Assembly (NCBI RefSeq): GCF_014191255.1
Contig: NZ_JACHWH010000001.1
Location: 434,001 to 498,000 of the forward strand
Direction of reading: 5' to 3'
DNA: 64,000 bases
Origin: Amycolatopsis bartoniae
GTDB taxonomy: Bacteria > Actinomycetota > Actinomycetes > Mycobacteriales > Pseudonocardiaceae
Position numbers and translations under genes: made by a program. The notes below the pieces were generated by a model. It was not told the DNA's origin. It did not search any database and saw nothing but the letters and a program-made list of their open reading frames with translations. Of this stretch, positions 49,026 to 59,026 are shown one piece after another (within the stretch, counting starts at the first letter, position 1; each line of letters begins with the position of its first letter).

Positions 49026-49153
49026 GAGATCACCGTAGCCGCGCGCGAGAGACCGCGGAAACCCCTGGTGACGTCCGTGATCACTGGCTAGGGTGTGGGC
49101 GGCCCGACACGCCTCGGGGATTGGTGGTCATCCGGATGGGTAATCGGCAGGGC

Positions 49154-49657
49154 ATGAGTCGCACGCTGCTCGGGGTCTACCTCAACGATCACCTCGCCGG
49201 GGCGATGGCCGGGGTGGAGCTCAGCAGACGGCTGGTGCGGACCGAGGGCGAGTGGGCCGGGAACGGGAAGCTCGAACGGCTCGCCGAAGAGATCGAACAG
49301 GACCGGGCCGCGTTGCTCGAAATCATGGCCGCCCTCGGAGAACCGGTGCGGCGCGCGGAAATGTGGACCGGTTGGCTCGCCGAAAAGGTCGCGCGCTTCA
49401 AGCTCAACGGGCGCATCGTCAACCGTTCGCCGTTGAGCCGCCTCGTGGAGCTCGAGGCGATGCGGCTCGGCGTCGAGGGCAAGGTCGCCGGCTGGCGCAC
49501 CCTCCGTGCCCGCGCCACCGTCGACCCGCGGCTCGACTCCGCCAAGCTCGACGAGCTGATCACCAGCGGCCGCAGCCAGATCACGCGCCTCGAACGGTTG
49601 CGGGCCCGCGCCGCCGAGGAGTTGTTCGGCGCCGGTGAGGACAGTTTGGACGCCTGA
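49154..49657 (+). CDS. Helical protein of unknown function (167 aa)
   Basis: All-helical prediction by eye. LLGVYLNDHLAGAMAGVELSRR and EEIEQDRAALLEIMAALG have heptad spacing and Glu/His placements that recall ferritin-like four-helix bundles; KLDELITSGRSQITRLERLRARAAEELF forms the last helix. I cannot confirm a di-metal site. ATG 49154 has AGGG upstream; ATG 49136 would add six residues. No operon partner. Known only as a conserved actinobacterial hypothetical type by appearance. Confidence 0.65.
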   Translation: MSRTLLGVYLNDHLAGAMAGVELSRRLVRTEGEWAGNGKLERLAEEIEQDRAALLEIMAALGEPVRRAEMWTGWLAEKVARFKLNGRIVNRSPLSRLVELEAMRLGVEGKVAGWRTLRARATVDPRLDSAKLDELITSGRSQITRLERLRARAAEELFGAGEDSLDA

Positions 49658-49726
49658 AGTCGTTGGCACGCAAGGCAGTCGCGTGTGGACAAACGAGTTG
49701 TCCCCAGGTGTGGGCAAGCCTGTGGA

Positions 49727-50320
49727 TCACTGGGCCAGCACCAGCCCCTCCCGTCGCACCCGCTCCCGCCAGCGGCAGGCGACCCGGCGCGCGCCCGTGA
49801 CGTTCATCCGCCACTGGGCCATCGCGACGCTGACCTGGAAGCGGTTCGCCACCGTGTGATCGGACCACCCGCGCAGCGCGGCCACGCGCGCGGCGTCCGT
49901 CGGCAGGAGCAGCTCCCCCGACAGCTCCGCCGCCTCGTCCTCGAGCCGCCGCACACCGGACCGGCAGCCGTTCTCGTCCGCCAGCGTCGGGCCGAACGGG
50001 TGCTCCAGCAGGACGTGCGCCATCTCGTGCGCGAGCGTGGACCGACGGCGCCGCAACGGGTGCACGTGGTTCTCGATGATCACCGCGCCGCTGGGGTCCA
50101 ACGGCACGAGAGCCGCGGAGAACACCTGCGGCCGCACCTCCGTCAGGTGGCGCACGGACTCCGCGGGCAGCGCGGGATGCGTGAGGTCGAGTACCTCGAT
50201 CCCGTACAGCTCGGCGAGCGCGTACGGATCGAGCGGTGCGAGCACCTCGACGCCCAGCTCCGCGCGCACCTCCAGGGCGAGTTCCCTGGCTTCCTTCTTG
50301 AACCCGCGTCTCAGCGCCAC
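49727..50320 (-). CDS. ImmA/IrrE-family metallo-endopeptidase
   Basis: A 197-residue protein with the DUF955 motif TLAHEMAHVLLEHP (HExxH), followed by the expected downstream acidic/Asn cluster ELSGELLLPTDAA. In phage-like and toxin-antitoxin contexts such enzymes cleave a partner XRE repressor to relieve repression. Its GTG start (50320) follows the XRE gene by one base, so they are co-transcribed. C-terminal HTH-like segment SDHTVANRFQVSVAMAQWRM is usual for the family. Confidence 0.88.
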   Translation of the reverse strand: MALRRGFKKEARELALEVRAELGVEVLAPLDPYALAELYGIEVLDLTHPALPAESVRHLTEVRPQVFSAALVPLDPSGAVIIENHVHPLRRRRSTLAHEMAHVLLEHPFGPTLADENGCRSGVRRLEDEAAELSGELLLPTDAARVAALRGWSDHTVANRFQVSVAMAQWRMNVTGARRVACRWRERVRREGLVLAQ

Positions 50321-50321
50321 T

Positions 50322-50702
50322 TCAGCCTCCCTGGTTTCGTGCCCTCATGTGCCGCAGCGTTATGCCGACCACGTCCAGCACGTGCTGCTGGTCGGCCTCG
50401 CTGAGCTCCTCCTCCGCGCGCAGCAGCGGGGCGAGCTGCGCCTCCAGCGACGGCTTCGCCCGCTGCTGCCGGGCACCTTCCGGCCACACCATGAACGTCT
50501 CGGCGGGCATGCCGAGCCACTGCACCAGCGCGATGAACCCGTCGAGGTCCGGCCGGTGGCCGTTGCCCATCCGGCTCACCAGCGACGGGCTGACTCCTGC
50601 CTCGGCCGCGAGCTGCCGCCACGACAGGCCCCTGGCCTCGCGCTGCGCGTCGAGCGCCCCGTACAACCTGGCCGTGTCCAGTCGTCCCACCACCGGCCTC
50701 AT
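50322..50702 (-). CDS. XRE-family helix-turn-helix repressor
   Basis: A 126-residue regulator. The helix-turn-helix is GLSWRQLAAEAGVSPSLVSRMGNGHRPDLDGFIALVQWLGM. A Lys/Glu helical tail follows. ATG 50702 has GAGGGGCGGAGG directly upstream; GTG 50756 would add 18 residues. Its partner ImmA-like protease gene is adjacent, and the divergent DUF2188 gene has a promoter covered by three related half-sites, the likely operator. Confidence 0.88.
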   Translation of the reverse strand: MRPVVGRLDTARLYGALDAQREARGLSWRQLAAEAGVSPSLVSRMGNGHRPDLDGFIALVQWLGMPAETFMVWPEGARQQRAKPSLEAQLAPLLRAEEELSEADQQHVLDVVGITLRHMRARNQGG

Positions 50703-50739
50703 CCTCCGCCCCTCGGTCTCTTCCGGTTCTTCAATGGGG

Positions 50740-50795
50740 TTGCGATTGTGGGACACTGGTGCAATACTGAGACAGTGTTGCCACCTTGGAACACT
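50740..50795 (+). promoter_or_regulatory. Promoter with overlapping ACACTG half-sites
   Basis: TTGCGA (50740-50745), 17 bases, AATACT (50763-50768). Half-sites ACACTG (50753-50758), CAGTGTT (50773-50779) and AACACT (50790-50795) form inverted pairs across the -10 and transcription start. Candidate site for the XRE repressor. Confidence 0.5.
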
Positions 50796-50815
50796 ACTGG
50801 GGAAGGGGAATTGCC

Positions 50816-51037
50816 ATGTCGTGCACCGTCTACTGGGTCTCGCCGTTGTGCGGCAGCTGGGACGTGCGTCGGAAGGGGGAGGTGCTCTCGCACCACGGGC
50901 GCAAGCGCGAGGCGGTGTGCGCCGCCGCGCGGCTCGCGCGTCGTGATCGGCCCAGCGTGCTGCAGATCCAGCGGCGGGACGGGTCGATCGAGAGCAGGCG
51001 GGTCTACCGGCACGATGCGCTGGTGCCCGGCGGTTGA
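50816..51037 (+). CDS. DUF2188-like small protein (73 aa)
   Basis: A small soluble protein with the DUF2188 layout: WVSPLCGSWDVRRKGEVLSHHGRKREAVCAAARLARRDRPSVLQIQRRDGSIESRRVY, i.e. beta-strand, Lys/Arg-rich helix, then Q-x-R-D-G. Function of the family unknown. GGGAAGGGGA lies eight bases before ATG 50816. Divergent from the XRE-ImmA pair and probably controlled by it. The following 130 bases to the map gene are non-coding. Confidence 0.72.
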   Translation: MSCTVYWVSPLCGSWDVRRKGEVLSHHGRKREAVCAAARLARRDRPSVLQIQRRDGSIESRRVYRHDALVPGG

Positions 51038-51167
51038 CCTCTGGGTTCGGGAGATGTCGAACATGGGTTCGATGGTAGGGGTGGGGTGTGACAGTTTTGG
51101 GTTTCGCGCTCGTACTGCCACATCCGCCCAGGGGTCCGTGCCCGGGTGAGCTTCTGCCGGTGAGGCG

Positions 51168-51992
51168 TCAGGCGTCCTTTGTGGACAACCTGCCGGCGGA
51201 ACTGCCCGGTGCTGCGGGGATTTCCGATTCGCGCCGGGTGAGCACCAAGGGGGCGTCCTCGGTGATGGCGATCGTGTGCTCGGAGTGGGCGGTGCGTGAA
51301 CCGTCGGCCGAGCGGATGGTCCAGCCGTCCGGGTCGTAGACGATCCGGTCGGTCGTGCGGGCGAACCAGGGTTCGAGGGCGAGGGTCAGGCCCGGCCGGA
51401 GTTTCAGGCCGCGGCCTGGCCGGCCCAGGTTGGAAACGTGGAGGTCCTCGTGCATGGTGCGGCCGATGCCGTGGCCGCCGAACTCGGTGTTGACCGGATA
51501 GCCGTAGTCGCGGGCCACCGCCCCGATCGCGGCCGAGATGTCGCCGAGGCGGTTGCCCGGGCGCGCGGCGTCGATCCCCGCTTCCAGTGCTTCCTCGGTG
51601 GCGCGGATGATCCGCAGGTCCTCGTCCGCGGGGGTGCCGACGATGATCGTGCGCGCCGAGTCGGCCGCCCAGCCGTCGATGCTCACCGCGAGGTCCGCGG
51701 TCAGGACGTCGCCGTCGCGCAGCGTGTAGTCGTGGGGCAGGCCGTGCAGGACGGCGTCGTTGACCGACAGGCAGATGACGTTGCGGAACGGGCCCTTGCC
51801 GAAGGAGGGGGCGTAGTCCCAGTAGCACGACTCCGCGCCGCGACGTTCGATCATGCCGCGTACGTGGTGTTCGAGGTCGAGGAGGTTGACGCCCACGTCG
51901 GCGAGCCGGCCGACCTCGGTGAGCACCTCGGCGACGAAGCGCCCGGTCACGTGCATGCGTTCGATTTCCGCAGGCGTCTTCAGTTCGATCAC
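51168..51992 (-). CDS. map: Methionine aminopeptidase, type I
   Basis: A 274-residue pita-bread metalloenzyme that removes N-terminal Met. The five metal ligands are visible: Asp in LTADLAVSIDGW, Asp in AADSARTI, His in GHGIGRTMHEDL, Glu in LALEPWF and Glu in SEHTI. GTG 51992 has GAGGTACC upstream. It is away from the ribosomal protein operon where the housekeeping map usually lies, so it is probably a second copy, and it has two strong palindromes in its promoter, which implies regulated expression. The last 20 residues are a non-conserved tail. Confidence 0.93.
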   Translation of the reverse strand: MIELKTPAEIERMHVTGRFVAEVLTEVGRLADVGVNLLDLEHHVRGMIERRGAESCYWDYAPSFGKGPFRNVICLSVNDAVLHGLPHDYTLRDGDVLTADLAVSIDGWAADSARTIIVGTPADEDLRIIRATEEALEAGIDAARPGNRLGDISAAIGAVARDYGYPVNTEFGGHGIGRTMHEDLHVSNLGRPGRGLKLRPGLTLALEPWFARTTDRIVYDPDGWTIRSADGSRTAHSEHTIAITEDAPLVLTRRESEIPAAPGSSAGRLSTKDA

Positions 51993-52015
51993 GGGTACCT
52001 CGCGCTACAGGGGTT

Positions 52016-52061
52016 GGTATAGTTATACCGGAACCCTAGCACTTGGCGGTATAGTAATACC
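52016..52061. promoter_or_regulatory. Two GGTATA-type palindromes before map
   Basis: GGTATA-GT-TATACC (52016-52029) and GGTAT-AGTA-ATACC (52048-52061) are 32 bases apart, three helical turns. On the minus strand the proximal copy contains TATAAC, a possible -10 of map. The pattern fits a dimeric repressor binding two sites; regulator unknown. Confidence 0.6.
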
Positions 52062-52069
52062 AGCTCGCG

Positions 52070-52351
52070 TCAGGACTTCACCAGGCGGGCGATGGCGTCC
52101 GAGGCTTCACGGACCTTCACCTCGGCCTCCTTGCCGCCGGCCTTCGCGGCGTCCACCACGCAGGTCGACAGGTGCTCGTCGAGGAGTTCGAGCGAGAACG
52201 ACTGCAGTGCCTTCGTCGCGGCGGAGACCTGCGTGAGAATGTCGATGCAGTACTTGTCCTCTTCGACCATCCGCTGCAGTCCCCGGATCTGCCCCTCGAT
52301 CCGGCGCAGGCGCTTCAGGTAGGCGTCCTTGTCCCCGCTGTAGCTCGCCAT
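52070..52351 (-). CDS. csoR: Copper-sensing repressor CsoR
   Basis: A 93-residue all-helical repressor. Cys35 (DKYCID), His60 (LLDEHL) and Cys64 (LSTC) reproduce the Cu(I) ligand triad of CsoR (C36/H61/C65 in M. tuberculosis), and the basic helix RRIEGQIRGLQRM binds DNA. Cu(I) binding should release the operator. A 17-base box overlaps its own -10 (TATGAT, minus strand, 52391-52386), so it is autoregulated. ATG 52351 has AAGGTGG upstream. Confidence 0.93.
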   Translation of the reverse strand: MASYSGDKDAYLKRLRRIEGQIRGLQRMVEEDKYCIDILTQVSAATKALQSFSLELLDEHLSTCVVDAAKAGGKEAEVKVREASDAIARLVKS

Positions 52352-52385
52352 TCCGTTGCCCACCTTCGTACTCGACGTCCCTGAA

Positions 52386-52405
52386 ATCATACCCGCTCCC
52401 CGTAT
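52386..52405 (-). promoter_or_regulatory. csoR promoter with CsoR box 1
   Basis: Minus strand -10 TATGAT (52391-52386) follows box ATACGGGGAGCGGGTAT (52405-52389). The box agrees at 14 of 17 positions with that before copZ. Confidence 0.65.
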
Positions 52406-52438
52406 GCCGAGACACAAACGAAACCCGCCTCGCCTGTT

Positions 52439-52460
52439 CATCTGATTAACCTGTCAGATG
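52439..52460. promoter_or_regulatory. Inverted repeat at the NiCoT start
   Basis: CATCTGA (52439-52445) and TCAGATG (52454-52460) are perfect complements with an 8-base spacer containing TTAACC, a possible -10. The repeat ends on the first base of the GTG start. This is a repressor-site position for a leaderless gene. It differs from the CsoR box. Confidence 0.55.
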
Positions 52461-53515
52461 TGATCAGGCGCGACTGGGCGGCCGTGGCCGCGATGGCGGG
52501 GTTCGTGGTCGTCCTCAACGTGCTGGGCTGGGGGGTGCTGACCCTGATCGTCGTCCCCCAGCACTACCAGATCGGGAACGCGCAGGTGTTCGGCGTGGGA
52601 CTCGGGGTCACGGCGTTCACCCTCGGCATGCGCCACGCGTTCGACGCCGACCACATCGCCGCGATCGACAACACCACGCGCAAGCTCATCGGGGAGGGAC
52701 AACGCCCGCTGACCGTCGGGTTCTGGTTCTCGCTCGGGCATTCGACGATCGTGTTCGCGCTGTGCCTGCTGCTGTCGCTCGGCGTGCGCGCGCTGGTCGG
52801 GCAGCTGGAGGACGACGGCTCGACGCTGCACCAGGTCACCGGCGTCATCGGGGTGTCGGTGTCCGGCGTGTTCCTGTGCCTGATCGGGCTGGTCAACCTC
52901 GTCGTGCTCGCGGGGATCGTCCGGATCTTCCGCGGCGTGCGGGTGGGGGAGCTGAACGAGGCGCAGCTGGAGGAGCAGCTGAACAAGCGCGGCCTCCTGA
53001 ACCGGGTGCTGGGCCGGGCGACCGCGGCGGTGCGCAAGCCGTGGCACATCTACCCGGTGGGCCTGCTGTTCGGGCTCGGGTTCGACACCGCGACCGAGGT
53101 CGGGCTGCTGGTGCTCGCCGGCGGTGCGGCCGCGTTCTCGCTGCCGTGGTACGCGATCCTGGTCCTGCCGGTGCTGTTCGCCGCGGGCATGACGCTGTTC
53201 GACGCGGCCGACGGCGTGTTCATGAACCGCGCCTACGACTGGGCCTTCGCGCAGCCGGTGCGCAAGCTCTTCTACAACATCACGGTCACCGCGCTGTCCG
53301 TGCTCGTCGCGCTGCTCATCGGCGTGATCGAGCTGATCAGTGTGCTCACCGACCAGCTGGGTATCACCACGGGACCGCTCGCGGCGATCGCGAACCTCAA
53401 CCTGGACTACGTGGGCTTCGTGATCGTCGGACTGTTCGTGGTGACGTGGGTCGTCGCGCTGCTGGTCTGGCGCGTCGGCCGCTTCGAGGAGCGCTGGGCA
53501 GTGCCCGCGGACTGA
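52460..53515 (+). CDS. Nickel/cobalt transporter, NiCoT (HoxN/NixA) family
   Basis: A 351-residue permease with about eight helices. All four NiCoT signatures are present: RHAFDADHIAAIDN (the H-x4-D-H metal site), GFWFSLGHSTIV, LGFDTATEVGLL and the GMTLFDAADGVFM motif. It imports Ni(II) or Co(II). No urease or hydrogenase gene is in the window. GTG 52460 lies inside a palindrome and has no Shine-Dalgarno, so the mRNA may be leaderless. Divergent from csoR. Confidence 0.92.
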   Translation: MIRRDWAAVAAMAGFVVVLNVLGWGVLTLIVVPQHYQIGNAQVFGVGLGVTAFTLGMRHAFDADHIAAIDNTTRKLIGEGQRPLTVGFWFSLGHSTIVFALCLLLSLGVRALVGQLEDDGSTLHQVTGVIGVSVSGVFLCLIGLVNLVVLAGIVRIFRGVRVGELNEAQLEEQLNKRGLLNRVLGRATAAVRKPWHIYPVGLLFGLGFDTATEVGLLVLAGGAAAFSLPWYAILVLPVLFAAGMTLFDAADGVFMNRAYDWAFAQPVRKLFYNITVTALSVLVALLIGVIELISVLTDQLGITTGPLAAIANLNLDYVGFVIVGLFVVTWVVALLVWRVGRFEERWAVPAD

Positions 53516-53525
53516 GCGGCTCCCC

Positions 53526-53545
53526 GTACGGGTAGGGGGTATAGT
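53526..53545 (+). promoter_or_regulatory. copZA promoter with CsoR box 2
   Basis: Box GTACGGGTAGGGGGTAT (53526-53542) overlaps -10 TATAGT (53540-53545). Seven bases later comes ATG 53553, so the transcript is probably leaderless. Confidence 0.7.
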
Positions 53546-53552
53546 GGGGGTC

Positions 53553-53755
53553 ATGACTCAGACTACGTACACCGTCACGGGGATGACCTGCGAACACTGC
53601 GTCAAGGCGGTCAGCGAGGAGGTCGGCAAGGTCGAGGGCGTCGAGTCCGTCGCGGTCGACCTGCCCAGTGGCGCGCTCACCGTCGTCAGCGCGCACGAGC
53701 TCGACGACGCCGCGATCCGGGCCGCCGTCGACGAGGCCGGGTACCAGGTCGCCTG

Positions 53756-53756
<1 letters not shown>
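53553..53756 (+). CDS. copZ: Copper chaperone, CopZ-like (HMA domain)
   Basis: A 67-residue heavy-metal-associated domain. GMTCEHC binds Cu(I) (Cys14 and Cys17), followed by [18 protein letters not shown], the ferredoxin-like fold. It hands Cu(I) to CopA. The stop TGA shares a base with the copA ATG (TGATG). The start chosen is the leaderless ATG 53553; GTG 53544 would place the start inside the -10. Confidence 0.93.
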
Positions 53757-55936
<2,180 letters not shown>

Positions 55937-57085
55937 CTAGTGGTGGTGCCCGGACTCCGGCGCACCACCCATCATCTTCAGCATCGGGACGCCGCCGCTG
56001 CGCACGAAACGGAACAGCAGAGCGGCCGCGACCAGCAGGAAGACGAGGTTGAGCCACGTCGTGTAGTTCCAGGTGATCCCCGCCTCCAGCACCTGCGCGT
56101 CGCGGGTCTTCGGGGTCAGGCCGGTGACCCCGAAAAGCAGCTCGACGACGTAGCCGGCGGCGACCATCGCGACGTAGAAGACGCCCAGCAGGGTCAGCGC
56201 CATCCTCGTGCCGTAGTACTTCCGGTAGATGTTCAGGATCGGCAGGATCAGCAGGTCGGCGAAGATGAACGCGACCACCCCGCCGAAGCTGATGCCGCCG
56301 TTCCACAGCACCGCTGCCAGCGGGACGTTGCCGACCGAGCACACGAAGCTCAGGATCGCCACCACCGGCCCGACGACGGGACCCCACAGCGCCGAGCCCA
56401 ACGGGTGACCGGTGAGGAAGAACGCGCGCCAGAACGAGTCGGGCACCCAGGCGCCGATCGCGCCCGCGATCAGCAGGCCGATGACCAGGTCGCGCAGGAT
56501 CGCGGCCCACTCCATGACGAACACGTGCGACACCGACGTGAAGCCCTCCGCTGACAACAACCGACGCCAGAACGGGCCCTCCCGGCTGACGGACATGTCC
56601 ATCGCCGCGTGCCCTTCCATCGACCCCGCCGCACCCCGCTCCGCCTGGTCACGGGCAGCGCGCAACAGCCGGTCACGGACGAACAGCCGGAACAGTAGGG
56701 CGACGAACACGATCATCAGCGGACCGCCAACGAACTCCGCGACCATGAACTGCCAGCCCAGCAGCAACGCCAGCAGGATGCCCAGCTCGACGACCAGGTT
56801 GGTGGACCCGATCTCGAACGCCATCGCCGCCGTGAAGTTCGCGCCCTTGCGGAACAGGGCGCGGGCGAGCGCGACGGCCGCGTAGGAGCAGGACGAGGAG
56901 GCCGCGCCCAGACCCGCGGACACCGCCAGCGTCCGCGGCCGGTCGTCCCCCAGTAGCCGGACGATCGTCGACTTCCGCACGACCGCCTGCACGACCGCGG
57001 ACAGCGCGAACCCGAGGATCAGCGCCCACAGGATCTCCCACGTCATGGTGCCCGCGAGCGCGAGCGCTTCGCCGATTGTCCTCAT
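55937..57085 (-). CDS. Permease, ArsP_1/DUF318 family, His-rich tail
   Basis: A 382-residue membrane protein with about eight to ten helices in two halves. GLGAASSSCSYAAVALARALFRKGANFTAAMAFEIGSTNLV and FVCSVGNVPLAAVLWNGGISFGGVVAFIFADLLI are the repeated family motifs with Cys. The C-terminus is Met- and His-rich (MLKMMGGAPESGHHH), suited to soft metal. With copZA and csoR next door and a CsoR-like box at its start, a copper or other metal-export role is likely; the family also includes organoarsenical exporters. ATG 57085 lies inside the box. Confidence 0.85.
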   Translation of the reverse strand: MRTIGEALALAGTMTWEILWALILGFALSAVVQAVVRKSTIVRLLGDDRPRTLAVSAGLGAASSSCSYAAVALARALFRKGANFTAAMAFEIGSTNLVVELGILLALLLGWQFMVAEFVGGPLMIVFVALLFRLFVRDRLLRAARDQAERGAAGSMEGHAAMDMSVSREGPFWRRLLSAEGFTSVSHVFVMEWAAILRDLVIGLLIAGAIGAWVPDSFWRAFFLTGHPLGSALWGPVVGPVVAILSFVCSVGNVPLAAVLWNGGISFGGVVAFIFADLLILPILNIYRKYYGTRMALTLLGVFYVAMVAAGYVVELLFGVTGLTPKTRDAQVLEAGITWNYTTWLNLVFLLVAAALLFRFVRSGGVPMLKMMGGAPESGHHH

Positions 57086-57100
57086 ACCGCTGAGGGGTAT
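57084..57100. promoter_or_regulatory. CsoR-like box 3 at the permease start
   Basis: ATACCGCTGAGGGGTAT has the same 17-base length and ATAC/GTAT ends as boxes 1 and 2 but less internal agreement. It overlaps the first two bases of the permease ATG, so binding would block a leaderless or very short leader transcript. Confidence 0.5.
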
Positions 57101-57142
57101 CACGGAAGAAGAGCTCCAAACAACATGAGGTAGAAGGGAGAG

Positions 57143-58306
57143 GTGAGCGGACCTCTCTCCGGTGTGTTGATCGCCGACTTCAGCCGGGTGCTCGCGGCGC
57201 CCTACGTGACCATGCTGCTCGCCGACCTCGGTGCCGATGTGATCAAGGTCGAGAGGCCCGGCACCGGCGACGACACGCGGGCCTGGGGGCCGCCGCACGT
57301 CGACGGGGAGGCTGTCTACTACCGCTCGGTCAACCGGAACAAGCGGTCCGTCGCGCTGGATCTCGCCGATCCGGCCGCGCGCGAGCTGGGGCGCCGGGCC
57401 GACGTGCTGATCGAGAACTTCCGCCCGGGCCTGATGGCACGCTTCGGGCTCGACCACGAAACGCTCCGGGTGGACAACCCGGGTCTGGTGTACTGCTCGA
57501 TCTCGGGCTTCGGCTCCGGCGAAGGAGCGAAACTCCCCGGCTACGACCTGCTCGTGCAGGCCGTCGGCGGGTTGATGAGCGTCACCGGGCCCGGGCCGGG
57601 GGAGCCGACGAAGGTGGGCGTCGCGCTGGTCGACGTGCTCACCGGGCTGCACGCGGGCCTCGGCATCCTCGCCGCGCTACGGCACCGCGACGCCACCGGC
57701 GAAGGGCAGCTCGTCGAGGTGAACCTGTTGAGCGCGTTGCTGTCGAGCATGGTCAACCAGAGCGCCAACCACCTGATGGCGGGGCTCGTGCCGGGGATCA
57801 TGGGCAACCGGCACCCGTCCGTCGCGCCGTACGAGGTCTATCCCACCGCGGACCGGCCCATCGCGCTGGCGGTGGGCAACGACCGGCAGTTCCAAGCTCT
57901 GTGCAAGGCGCTGGGCCTGGAGCCCGACGAGCGGTTCGCGACCAACGCCGGCCGCGTCGAGCACGTCGCCGAACTGGCGGACCTGCTGGGCGCCCGGCTG
58001 CGGACGCGTCCCGCGGACGAGTGGTTCGCGCTGCTGACGCCGTTGGGCGTCCCGTGTGGACCGGTCAACGACCTCGGCGAGGCGTTCGCGTTGGCCGAAC
58101 AGCTCGGCCTGGCGCCACGAGCGCCCGGCGGAACGGTCCGCAATCCCATCGGGTTGTCGGCGACTCCGGCCGAGTACCGGCTGCCACCACCCACGCTCGG
58201 CGAGCACACGAACGAGGTGCTGGAGTGGCTGCGCGAGTCACCAGGCGGCCGAGCGGACGGCGCGCTCGATGGCCGTCCGCGCTTCGGCCAGGGCGTCGAG
58301 GACTGA
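57143..58306 (+). CDS. CoA transferase, family III (CaiB/BaiF)
   Basis: A 387-residue enzyme. LLIADFSRVLAAPYVTMLLADLGADVIKVERPGTGD begins the family fold; PGYDLLVQAVGGLMSVTG carries the catalytic Asp; TPLGVPCGPVNDLGEAF is the closing motif. It moves CoA between carboxylic acids; substrate unknown. GTG 57143 has GGGAGAG. Its last 69 bases overlap the convergent iclR gene, and it is not obviously part of the glucarate operon. Confidence 0.92.
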   Translation: MSGPLSGVLIADFSRVLAAPYVTMLLADLGADVIKVERPGTGDDTRAWGPPHVDGEAVYYRSVNRNKRSVALDLADPAARELGRRADVLIENFRPGLMARFGLDHETLRVDNPGLVYCSISGFGSGEGAKLPGYDLLVQAVGGLMSVTGPGPGEPTKVGVALVDVLTGLHAGLGILAALRHRDATGEGQLVEVNLLSALLSSMVNQSANHLMAGLVPGIMGNRHPSVAPYEVYPTADRPIALAVGNDRQFQALCKALGLEPDERFATNAGRVEHVAELADLLGARLRTRPADEWFALLTPLGVPCGPVNDLGEAFALAEQLGLAPRAPGGTVRNPIGLSATPAEYRLPPPTLGEHTNEVLEWLRESPGGRADGALDGRPRFGQGVED

Positions 58307-59014
58307 CTTCTCCGCCTCGGGCGTCAGGCGGGCGATCGGCACCGAGCAGCTGATCGCGTCGAGCACCGGGGTGTCGTAGCGCAGCGCCATGCCGAAGCAG
58401 CGCAGGCCGACGGTGCCCTCCTCGTTGTCGATCGCGTAGCCGCGCTCGCGGACTCCCGCCAGGTCCGCGAGCAGGCCCGGCCGGTCGAGGGTGCGTTCGG
58501 TCAGCGCGGGCATCTCCGGCGGCAGCAGCTTCTCCACCTCGGCGTCCGACCGCTCCGCCAGGATCGCCTTGCCCAGCGAGGTCACATACGCGGGCAGGCG
58601 ACGGCCCACGCGGCTGAACGGCCGCAGGTAGTGCCGCGACTCGCGCGTCGCGAGGTACACGATGTCCGAACCGTCGAGCCGCGCGAAGTGCACCGTCTCG
58701 CCGACCTTCTCGCCCAGGTCGTCCAGGTGCGATTTGGCCGCGGCGAGCCGGGGGTCACCGTCGATGTACGACGTGCCGACCAGCAACGCGCGCACGCCGA
58801 TCGTGTACAGCGAGCCCGTCGGATCCGTGCGCACCCAGCCGCGGTTCACGAGCGTCTGCAACAGGGCGTACAGGCTGCTGCGCGGCACGTCCATGCGTTC
58901 GGCGAGCTGGCGCAGGCTCAGCGGCTGACCGTCGAGGCTCCCGAGCACTTCGAGAACCTCGACGGTGCGCGCCGCCGACTTCACGTCGCGCACGCCCTTC
59001 TGCTGCTCAGGCAT
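58238..59014 (-). CDS. IclR-family regulator of glucarate catabolism (inferred)
   Basis: A 258-residue regulator. N-terminal winged helix (LEVLGSLDGQPLSLRQLAERMDVPRSSLYALLQTLVNRGWV) and C-terminal effector domain (DIVYLATRESRHYLRPFSRVGRRLPAYVTSLGKAILAE ... GYAIDNEEGTVGLRCFGMAL). Last gene of the kdgD-gudD-MFS-iclR operon, 12 bases after the transporter. It probably responds to glucarate or a breakdown product at the inverted repeat before kdgD. Confidence 0.92.
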   Translation of the reverse strand: MPEQQKGVRDVKSAARTVEVLEVLGSLDGQPLSLRQLAERMDVPRSSLYALLQTLVNRGWVRTDPTGSLYTIGVRALLVGTSYIDGDPRLAAAKSHLDDLGEKVGETVHFARLDGSDIVYLATRESRHYLRPFSRVGRRLPAYVTSLGKAILAERSDAEVEKLLPPEMPALTERTLDRPGLLADLAGVRERGYAIDNEEGTVGLRCFGMALRYDTPVLDAISCSVPIARLTPEAEKSVLDALAEARTAIERAVRSAAW

Positions 59015-59026
59015 GCACGCATCTTC

